Shown here: one piece after another, positions 50,393-57,161 of the stretch
Position numbering within the stretch: position 1 is the first letter of the stretch
Layout: each line of letters starts with the position of its first letter
Source of the DNA: UBA12170 sp964293475
GTDB taxonomy: Bacteria > Bacteroidota > Bacteroidia > Bacteroidales > UBA12170
Assembly (NCBI GenBank): GCA_964293475.1
Contig: CAXYYJ010000026.1
Span: 1-64,000, forward strand
DNA: 64,000 nt
Direction: 5' to 3'
Position numbers and translations under genes: made by a program
Notes under the pieces: model-generated
Seen by the model: only the letters and a program-made list of their open reading frames with translations
Databases searched by the model: none
Told to the model about the DNA's origin: nothing

Positions 50393-50711
50393 AAAACAAT
50401 GGTTTAAACGGATTCTGGCGGTTGCCCTGCTGCTGCTTTTTATGAGCCCCGTGCTCATGAAAACAGCCCATTTTTTGGGGGTCCACCATCCGCATCACCA
50501 TTGGTTAAGCGAGCTTTCCTACGAAAATCATCATACCGATTGCCCTTACAAAACCTGGCATTTCTATCAGTTTATTCAAAGTTGGTTTGCCCCCAATTTC
50601 AAAGCCAGCCCCATTCTGATAGCCCTTATCCGGCTCCAGGATTCACCCAAATTACTCAATAACGAATTCACCAGTTTTCTTCCCCGCGGACCTCCGCTTT
50701 CTTATTCCTGA
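50385..50711 (+). CDS. His-rich small membrane protein, RGPP type (downstream of TonB receptor)
   Basis: The 108-residue protein has an N-terminal hydrophobic helix (KRILAVALLLLFMSPVLMKT), then FLGVHHPHHHWLSELSYENH-type His-rich sequence and a C-terminal LPRGPPLSYS. It is a diverged counterpart of the protein encoded before the receptor: both have an N-terminal helix, a His cluster and the RGPP ending. It overlaps the receptor gene by 8 bases and is probably translated with it. A role in periplasmic metal binding is inference. Confidence 0.6.
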   Translation: MIKKQWFKRILAVALLLLFMSPVLMKTAHFLGVHHPHHHWLSELSYENHHTDCPYKTWHFYQFIQSWFAPNFKASPILIALIRLQDSPKLLNNEFTSFLPRGPPLSYS

Positions 50712-50772
50712 ACAAATTACCATCTATCCAATTCACAATATTTCTTTATAAAAACTTAAATATTAATAGTTT

Positions 50773-51225
50773 ATGCAATACAATATAAAACTCATCATGC
50801 TTATGATGCTCACCGCTGGAATACTTTTTTCCTGCAAAAAAGATGAAGAAACAATCGAAAAACCAACCATCAGCAATTTTGAGCTGGGTTATGGAAATAG
50901 TGGCTCTACCTATGCAGGTAATGACCTGCACATGGATGGCGAGGTGGTTGCCGGTGGTAAAATTAACACCATCAGAGTAACCATTCATCCCGAAGGCGAA
51001 GAACATAAATCAACCAGCGACGCAGGCTGGGAAATTGACACAACCTATTCCAGCTTTTATGGACTGAAAAATACCAACTTTCACGAGCATCTGGATGTGC
51101 CAGCAACGGCCGATACAGGCCATTATCATTTCCATTTTATTGTGGTCGATTTGGAAGGAAACAGTACCGAACTGGAAAGAGAATTGCATGTTCTCTCAGA
51201 TTCAATAGCAGGAATAAACTACTAG
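50773..51225 (+). CDS. DUF4625-like lipoprotein 1 (metal-uptake operon)
   Basis: The 150-residue lipoprotein has a lipobox (ILFSCKK, cysteine near residue 19). The sequence KPTISNFELGYGNSGSTYAGNDLHMDGEVV (residues 33-62), the motif ITVTIHPEG-like IRVTIHPEGEEHKSTS and FHEHLDVPATADTGHYHFHFIVVD match the DUF4625 pattern, rich in His near the end of each strand (EEHK, FHEH, HYHFHF). Such proteins are found beside TonB receptors and His-rich proteins in Bacteroidota. It lies between the RGPP protein gene and a second member of the same family, 2 bases upstream. Confidence 0.7.
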   Translation: MQYNIKLIMLMMLTAGILFSCKKDEETIEKPTISNFELGYGNSGSTYAGNDLHMDGEVVAGGKINTIRVTIHPEGEEHKSTSDAGWEIDTTYSSFYGLKNTNFHEHLDVPATADTGHYHFHFIVVDLEGNSTELERELHVLSDSIAGINY

Positions 51226-51227
51226 AT

Positions 51228-51713
51228 ATGAAGAATATAGCTTTTATTGGCCTGTCATTAAGCATGATTATAGCTTTTAGCTGTGCAAAAAAAAATCAAG
51301 TTGACGATATACTTCCAACGATTGATGTATCTGGAGAAAATGCTTTCCCGACTAACTGTGATACCCTATATTTGGGAGAAACCGCTCAAATAGTGATTAA
51401 ACTCAACGACAACAAGGAGTTGGGATCCTACAGCATTGATATTCACAACAATTTCGACCATCACAGCCATACCACCGAAGTGATTGCCTGCGAAGACGAT
51501 GAAGACAAAATCGCTTTAAACCCATTTCTATATATCCAGTCGTTTAGTCTGCCCGATGGGCTTACTTCTTACCAAACCAACCTGTCGATTCAAATCCCCG
51601 CCGATGTGGACCCTGGTGATTACCATTTTTTAATTCGGGTTACCGACAACGAAGGCTGGCAGGCTTTGAAAGGACTGAGCATTAAACTTTTAATTCCAAC
51701 TAATAACAATTAA
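51228..51713 (+). CDS. DUF4625-like lipoprotein 2 (metal-uptake operon)
   Basis: The 161-residue lipoprotein has a lipobox (IAFSCAKK, cysteine near residue 19). It shares the architecture of its upstream neighbour: a short linker, IDVSGENAFPTNCDTLYLGE strands, IHNNFDHHSHTTEVIACEDD (His- and acid-rich) and a closing PADVDPGDYHFLIRVTDNEG. The His/Asp-rich loop may bind a metal. Together with the other lipoprotein it may present metal to the TonB receptor on the cell surface (inference). The AT-rich defence-type region begins after its end. Confidence 0.65.
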   Translation: MKNIAFIGLSLSMIIAFSCAKKNQVDDILPTIDVSGENAFPTNCDTLYLGETAQIVIKLNDNKELGSYSIDIHNNFDHHSHTTEVIACEDDEDKIALNPFLYIQSFSLPDGLTSYQTNLSIQIPADVDPGDYHFLIRVTDNEGWQALKGLSIKLLIPTNNN

Positions 51714-51906
51714 TTGCAGCCCTGAACTAATCAACCAACTCACCAAACGAGCCAACATAAATAAAGACCAAAAAATATAGCCCATTGTGGCCCCTATTTT
51801 GGATTTTCACGAGCATTCAAACATTTGGGAGGACTATACCCAAACAAAAAAAAGTGGACAAACAAGCCTGAATATTATAATTATATACAAACGGCGTAAA
51901 TTACTT

Positions 51907-51948
51907 ATGGACTTTTTTTGTCCATTTAAAAAGAATTTCTTATCTTTG
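51907..51948 (+). promoter_or_regulatory. Promoter and palindrome of the restriction-modification operon
   Basis: TTTG (51917-51920), a 20-base spacer and TATCTTTG (51941-51948) match the Bacteroidota promoter form. A perfect inverted repeat ATGGAC-N7-GTCCAT (51907-51925) lies over the -33 element, where a bound controller protein would influence it. Confidence 0.6.
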
Positions 51949-51965
51949 AATAAAATTTGGCCGGA

Positions 51966-52289
51966 ATGGTGAATATAAAAAAACATACAACTTTTGGAGA
52001 ACATCTCAGACTATTGAGAGGAAATTCAGGAATGACTTTAAAAGAAGTTGCAGCAGAGATCGAAATTGATCCTTCACTGCTTGCGAAAATTGAACGTCAT
52101 CAAAGGCGACCTACGAAGCAGTTAATTAAAAATGTTGCATCCTTCTTTAAAGTTGATGAGAAAGAGTTACTTAATGAAGTATTGAGCGACCAAATTGCTT
52201 ATAAGATTTTGGACGAAGATGCTGATTTAAATATACTTAAAGTTGCAGAAGAAAAAGTGTCTTACTTAAAAACCTTACGAAATGAATAA
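51966..52289 (+). CDS. XRE controller (C) protein of a restriction-modification operon
   Basis: The 107-residue protein has an XRE helix-turn-helix (FGEHLRLLRGNSGMTLKEVA, AEIEIDPSLLAKIERHQRRP, residues about 9-48) and a helical tail. The start at the ATG (51966) gives MVNIKKHTTF. It leads an operon with a methyltransferase and probable endonuclease, so it is probably the controller that times expression of the restriction enzyme. Its stop overlaps the methyltransferase start by 8 bases. An inverted repeat lies over the promoter's -33 element, consistent with autoregulation. Confidence 0.8.
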   Translation: MVNIKKHTTFGEHLRLLRGNSGMTLKEVAAEIEIDPSLLAKIERHQRRPTKQLIKNVASFFKVDEKELLNEVLSDQIAYKILDEDADLNILKVAEEKVSYLKTLRNE

Positions 52290-53262
52290 AACGATGACCA
52301 GAAACAAAGAGCTTCTGACGTTTTTCGGAGAAGTACAACACAAGGGACAAAGAATTGAAATCGGTTTTGAAAACGCCCAAAAACCGACTTTATTCTATCA
52401 ACATCCCAATGGTCAACTCTGGCAAGGAGACAGCATAGATTGGCTAAAATCACTTTCAGACGAAAGCGTAGATTTGATTTTTGCAGACCCTCCTTATAAT
52501 ATAAGAAAAGCAGATTGGGACACTTTTGAAAGCCAAGAAGAATACATCAAGTTTTCTATGAATTGGATTGAACAAGCTGAAAGGGTTCTTAAACCGACTG
52601 GAACCTTATTTATTTGCGGTTTTTCAGAAATACTTGCTGACATAAAACATCCTGCATCAAAACTTTTCAAATCTTGCCGATGGATTGTTTGGCATTACAA
52701 AAACAAAGCGAATCTTGGTAAAGACTGGGGTAGAAGTCACGAAAGTATTTTGCATTTCCGCAAGACAAAAAATTTTACTTTTAATATAGATGACATTCGT
52801 ATACCATATGGTGATCACACTTTGAAATATCCAAGCCATCCACAAGCAGAAACTAGCCAATACGGCAACGGTAAAAATGGCAAGCACATTTGGGAACCGA
52901 ACCCAATTGGAGCAAAACCAAAGGATGTTTTGGAAATTCCACAAGATATAATTGAAGTGCCTACAACTTGCAACGGAATGCACGAAAAAACACCACATCC
53001 AACACAAAAACCTGAAGAACTGCTTAGAAAACTTATTTTATCTTCCACCAACATTGGGGATACCATCATTGACCCATTTTGTGGTTCAGGCACAACACCA
53101 GTTTGTGCTGAACAGCTTAATCGAAAGTGGATGGCTTGCGACCTATCAGCGGAATATTTAGATTGGGCAGCAAATAGAATTGAACTCGTTGAAGAATGGG
53201 GAATTGAAAAGTGGCTCAAGTATGATTTTGATAACCAAAAAAGACGAAACTCTATAAGATGA
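52282..53262 (+). CDS. Site-specific DNA methyltransferase (beta class)
   Basis: The 326-residue enzyme transfers a methyl group from SAM to an adenine N6 or cytosine N4 in DNA. Motif IV is IFADPPYNIRKADWD (near residue 70), and motif I (SAM-binding) is DPFCGSGTTPVCAEQLNRKW (near 265). HPTQKPEELLRKLI (motif X region) precedes motif I, so the order is IV-X-I as in beta-class enzymes. DPPY suggests N6-adenine, though cytosine N4 cannot be excluded. Its start overlaps the controller gene by 8 bases and its end overlaps the next gene in an ATGA. Recognition sequence not predictable. Confidence 0.9.
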   Translation: MNKTMTRNKELLTFFGEVQHKGQRIEIGFENAQKPTLFYQHPNGQLWQGDSIDWLKSLSDESVDLIFADPPYNIRKADWDTFESQEEYIKFSMNWIEQAERVLKPTGTLFICGFSEILADIKHPASKLFKSCRWIVWHYKNKANLGKDWGRSHESILHFRKTKNFTFNIDDIRIPYGDHTLKYPSHPQAETSQYGNGKNGKHIWEPNPIGAKPKDVLEIPQDIIEVPTTCNGMHEKTPHPTQKPEELLRKLILSSTNIGDTIIDPFCGSGTTPVCAEQLNRKWMACDLSAEYLDWAANRIELVEEWGIEKWLKYDFDNQKRRNSIR

Positions 53263-53786
53263 ATAAAGACGAAACATTAAAAGCATTTGATAATTCTGTA
53301 AAAACATTTCTTGATAAAGACAGTTACTTGCTTCATCATAACATTTATGAACGAAGTATCACTCATAAACTAGCTGAATATCTCCAGTATAACTTTCCTA
53401 ATTTTAATGTCGACTGTGAATATAATGGTGATATTGACAATATCGACAATTTAAGAAAGCAATTAAATATTTCGGACGAAGTAATGTTTGAAATTGGTCG
53501 TCAAAAAATAAGTATTAATAAAATCTATTCTGTTTATCCTGATATTATAATACACATCAGGGGAACAAATGTAAATAATCACTTGGTTATTGAAGTAAAA
53601 AAAGATAATGGCGATGATAATGATAAAGAATTTGATTTAATTAAATTGAAGGAATTTACAAATCAATATGGTTATCGCATGGGTGTATATATAGAATTTT
53701 TAACTGGTATTGATGCTTCAATTGCATCTATACGTTATTTCCAAAATGGTATTGAAAAGAATACTGGTAATCTAAATGAAATATGA
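53259..53786 (+). CDS. PD-(D/E)XK nuclease-like protein in the R-M operon
   Basis: The 175-residue protein shows the fingerprint of a PD-(D/E)XK nuclease: an N-terminal helix with E31 (ERSITHKLAEYL), then VYPDIIIH (P94-D95) and LVIEVKK (E112-x-K114), with a beta-strand between. These residues would bind the magnesium ion of a DNA-cleaving core. It is encoded between the methyltransferase and the putative endonuclease, overlapping both by four bases (ATGA). It could be the restriction enzyme itself, a subunit of it, or a nicking/Vsr-like accessory nuclease. I recognise no named family. Confidence 0.6.
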   Translation: MNKDETLKAFDNSVKTFLDKDSYLLHHNIYERSITHKLAEYLQYNFPNFNVDCEYNGDIDNIDNLRKQLNISDEVMFEIGRQKISINKIYSVYPDIIIHIRGTNVNNHLVIEVKKDNGDDNDKEFDLIKLKEFTNQYGYRMGVYIEFLTGIDASIASIRYFQNGIEKNTGNLNEI

Positions 53787-54679
53787 ATTTAAAACAACTT
53801 ATAAATAAGGCCAAAGACAAGAGAAATTTTGCTGACTTGAGGGCATATATAAAGTTTTGTGATGAATACCTGAGCTACATTTCAGATAATCTCCAAGCAA
53901 TAATAGTTTCTCAAAATGAAAATCATTATAGCTTCTATCAATACAAAAAGGAGGGGAATTTTCAAATCACTAGACCGATTAACTCCAACCTAATGTATGA
54001 TGCAAATGGATTTTCAACAGACTCCAAAGAGCTTCTAAAAATCTTACAGAACATAAAGACTATCAATAAAAAGGATGAAAATCTGAGAAGTATCATCAAT
54101 AAAGTCACATACACCATACAGCAATCAATTGGTTCAGCATTAGACGGCTTGCCAGCTGGACAATCAAATACAGCAAGGAAATTGAATGGTGATTTATTCG
54201 AGCATTTTATACGTTTAATCATTAATGAAATAGGAATTTACTGCAAATCAGGAACAGTACAAGTCCCCGTAATTGTGGACGGTGAACCATCATTCAATAT
54301 GAATTATCAGCACGATTTAATAATCGAAAAGGACAATCATATTAAGGTTATTGGCTCTATCAAAACATCAAGCAAAGATCGTATTGATAAAATATTCATC
54401 GATAAATTCCTTTATAACAAACTTACAGATAAAACCACGCCACACATTGCAATTTTTCTAAATGATGTCCAAAGAAAGAGAACGAAAAGAGAAAACGAAT
54501 ACGGTATCAATGCAACATTTTTACCTGGCCATTTCAAAGGTTATACAGTAAAACTCAACCCACTTGACGGAGTATATTATTGCGATATCAGACCAAATAT
54601 GAGAACAGAACCCATTTTAATAGACCATATCAAAACGTTTGACAACTTATTGATTGAAGATATTTGGAACCTTATTTAA
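53783..54679 (+). CDS. Putative type II restriction endonuclease
   Basis: The 298-residue protein is the last of the operon. An N-terminal helical region (to about 125) precedes a probable catalytic core: LNGDLFEHFIRLIINEIG (E140), then NYQHDLIIEKDN (D178) and VIGSIKTSSKDRIDKIF (K194), which fits a D...(S)xK variant of the PD-(D/E)XK site with a Ser replacing the usual Glu/Asp. The KTSSKDR stretch resembles several type II restriction enzymes. The methyltransferase of the operon would protect its site. Specificity cannot be told. It overlaps the preceding gene in an ATGA. Confidence 0.6.
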   Translation: MNLKQLINKAKDKRNFADLRAYIKFCDEYLSYISDNLQAIIVSQNENHYSFYQYKKEGNFQITRPINSNLMYDANGFSTDSKELLKILQNIKTINKKDENLRSIINKVTYTIQQSIGSALDGLPAGQSNTARKLNGDLFEHFIRLIINEIGIYCKSGTVQVPVIVDGEPSFNMNYQHDLIIEKDNHIKVIGSIKTSSKDRIDKIFIDKFLYNKLTDKTTPHIAIFLNDVQRKRTKRENEYGINATFLPGHFKGYTVKLNPLDGVYYCDIRPNMRTEPILIDHIKTFDNLLIEDIWNLI

Positions 54680-54982
54680 AACTCTTCGCAAATGGAAAAA
54701 AATATAGCAAATAATAAAATTGTAATTATAACAAATTATAGTAAGGATTATTGGACAGAAAACTATTAATTAATTGAATTTCCTATGGCCAATGCCTCGC
54801 CCCTAATTTTATGAATTAGTATTTATAAATGACAAACTATTAGATGGATATAAATATACGTATTTAAAAAAACCATAAGAGATTAATACCAAAATATACT
54901 TTTATATATGAATTGATTTAAAGAAACTGTCGTTAATCATAAAGATGAGATTATTGATTTATTTACTACCAACCAAAACCTT
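54680..54982. other. AT-rich gap after the R-M operon
   Basis: No supported gene lies in these 303 bases. Directly before the next gene's ATG the reading frame stays open for about 25 codons back to a TGA without another start codon (ending DEIIDLFTTNQNL), so the neighbouring protein may once have begun earlier. Nothing else is recognised. Confidence 0.5.
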
Positions 54983-55483
54983 ATGCAACTAGATAGCTCG
55001 ATTATAACAGGAATTTCAACTCTTTTAGCTGTTGGAATAACATTATACTTCACGACAAAAAGAGATAAGAATAAATTCATTCAAGACTTAAAGTTGAAAG
55101 AATATATTGATGTAGAAACATTCTACATAAATTTAGTAGCATCAATTGAAAAGACAAAAAGATATACTAAACATGGAGAAAATTATAAAGAATTAATAAA
55201 TGAGAATTCTCTAATTTCTGCAAAAGCAAATTTGATTGCATCAACATCAATTAACGAACAACTGAGTAGGGTTAGCATTTTGTTATTCGATTGGACAACA
55301 AATTACAGACAAAGTCTGCCAACAAAAATTGGCGACACTGGTTTTGGTGTAATCTCAAATATGGACATTAGATATAAAGACAAGGCGGATGAAATATATC
55401 CAATTTTGAATATAGAAATCGGAAAACTTATCGAAATGATAAAAGCTGAATTGAATAGACAAAAGAAAATCTTGAATAAATAA
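54983..55483 (+). CDS. Membrane-anchored protein of unknown function
   Basis: The 166-residue protein begins with a single hydrophobic helix (SSIITGISTLLAVGITLYF, residues about 5-23) followed by a basic stretch (TTKRDKNKF) and a long helical, charged cytosolic part (YIDVETFYINLVASIEKTKR, YKELINENSLISAKANLIAS, IGKLIEMIKAELNRQKKILN). I recognise no family. The single-anchor-plus-helical layout is seen in several uncharacterised phage-defence proteins. It lies between the restriction-modification operon and the DUF3800 gene, so a defence role is possible but unsupported. Confidence 0.5.
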   Translation: MQLDSSIITGISTLLAVGITLYFTTKRDKNKFIQDLKLKEYIDVETFYINLVASIEKTKRYTKHGENYKELINENSLISAKANLIASTSINEQLSRVSILLFDWTTNYRQSLPTKIGDTGFGVISNMDIRYKDKADEIYPILNIEIGKLIEMIKAELNRQKKILNK

Positions 55484-55754
55484 AAAGAAAGTAGAAAAAT
55501 TAATACTTTATGCTGACATATACTATTTACAGCATAGAGTTAAGAACGAAGCGTTGCTCGACAACAAATCTTCATAAAGAATATCGCTCTGTAACTAATT
55601 CAACTCATTGTATCATAAGTATATTTTCCCATAAATACAATAATTTAACGCACAATCGGGCTTAGAAATATTGAATTTTTTCTAAAAAAGTTCTTCTGGA
55701 TTAGTTTAAAACAGTGTTTGTACCTACTTTATGTAAATTTTTAAAATCAATAAA

Positions 55755-56546
55755 ATGCAAAAGGAAATCTGCTTTATCTTCATTGATGAATCATTAACAA
55801 TAGAGATTGATACGGCCTCGTTAACTGGTGTTGTAATATCTTTACATAAATTTGAAAAAGTCAGAAAAGACTTCTATAAAATTATCAAAAAAATAATCTC
55901 CTATCTGTTCCCCGATGGGCTAATTGTGGATAACCAGCCCCCGCCGACATTACATGCAAAAGATTTTTTAAGGAATTCTACAGAAAATCCAGGATTTGAC
56001 TTTTCAAACGTAACCGATGATTTTCGATTTATAATATTGAATGATATAGTAGACTTGGTAAATGATAACAACCTGTTTATTGTTCGTCAAGGCTACAATA
56101 ACGTGAAAGAAATTCTAAACTTAACTTTAGAAGAAGATAATAAATTACATCAACTAAATTGGTTTAATATTTCTAGAACTATTAGTTATTATTTTAATAA
56201 CACAATGTTTATTCCAGTAATGGAAGGTATTGACAGAAATATTGTTGACAATTTTTGCCAATTGATATGGAGAACAGTCTACTACACTGAGCTGTATCCC
56301 GATATCGCAAAATCATTAACATATAACAAATCTAACACTTTCATTAGCCCTGTCTTTTTTACAATGGCTAAGTTCACTGAAGGTATTCAAATAGCTGATG
56401 TAGTTTCTTACTTATTACAAAAAGTCGATTACATCAATACAACTGACTCTAAATCTGTGTTTTCCCAAAATCTGAAACTTATTGCATCAAGAATAAATAA
56501 TGATAACCTTATAAATTATATAGGTAAATTAAACCATAAATATTAA
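55755..56546 (+). CDS. DUF3800-domain protein
   Basis: The 263-residue cytosolic protein matches DUF3800: CFIFIDESLTIEIDTASLTG (FxDES motif, residues about 6-25), PTLHAKDFLRNS (about 64-75) and a C-terminal FTEGIQIADVVSYLLQK (about 216-232), the characteristic GIQLADLxAY. The domain is thought to have an RNase H-like fold, with the acidic residues of the DES and AD motifs as candidate catalytic positions. DUF3800 genes are often found in mobile and defence islands. This one stands alone in an AT-rich region next to a restriction system; its substrate is unknown. Confidence 0.75.
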   Translation: MQKEICFIFIDESLTIEIDTASLTGVVISLHKFEKVRKDFYKIIKKIISYLFPDGLIVDNQPPPTLHAKDFLRNSTENPGFDFSNVTDDFRFIILNDIVDLVNDNNLFIVRQGYNNVKEILNLTLEEDNKLHQLNWFNISRTISYYFNNTMFIPVMEGIDRNIVDNFCQLIWRTVYYTELYPDIAKSLTYNKSNTFISPVFFTMAKFTEGIQIADVVSYLLQKVDYINTTDSKSVFSQNLKLIASRINNDNLINYIGKLNHKY

Positions 56547-57161
56547 AAATACTACAAATTTGTTTTAGTTAGTAGAATAATCAACTCAATTTACATTAAT
56601 ATGTAAACCTTATAGTATATATTTTTCAATTTTTTAAGGACAAATCATTAAATTTGCCCATTTAAACAGAGCATTTTATATTATTAAAAATATATGTCAA
56701 TAGTAAAAAGCAATACAAACGTAAATCTTTTTGATTTTATATAAAGTCTTAGTCGCAATCGGTTTATAATTTTAAGTGAAAATGATAAATTAAGTATCAA
56801 AGAGTTATAAGATTTCTAAGATATACTTCGTTGGAAGATAAATTAAAGGGTCATCAATTTGCAAATTTATATAAGTATTGTGTTTATGATTCATTTTATC
56901 AAAAAAATCTGAAGTTAAGTCAATCCCTATTCCAGAGTGCTGCTTAGCTTTATATTTGGCTACTCTTTCAAATACTATAGCTTTACCTGTTATCTGTTAT
57001 ACAATTTATTTTACTATTCAAATGCAACATTTAATTTTTCAATTTTCAGTTCATAATTCTGCTAAACAGAAAATTAATTCCAATCAAGAATAAGTTCTGT
57101 AGCTATTTTATTGAAAACATTCTAATTTTGAAGAATCATATTCATCAAAAAAATTTAAATC
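56547..57161. other. AT-rich gap containing a gene remnant
   Basis: This 615-base gap holds no intact gene. A coding remnant is visible on the minus strand (56805-56996, listed separately). The rest is AT-rich with no recognised promoter, RNA or repeat. Confidence 0.6.
56805..56996 (-). pseudogene. C-terminal fragment of a lost gene
   Basis: On the minus strand a stop-to-stop frame without a usable start reads QITGKAIVFERVAKYKAKQH, then SGIGIDLTSDFFDKMNHKHN, then TYINLQIDDPLIYLPTKYIL and a stop at 56805. The composition and the spacing of hydrophobic residues are protein-like. It appears to be the last 63 codons of a gene whose 5' part is gone. I do not recognise the family. Confidence 0.4.

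Noticed and set aside
51787..51972. 61-codon frame before the controller gene
   Set aside because: It runs through the promoter and palindrome of the restriction operon and overlaps the controller's start. No protein-like signature is visible.
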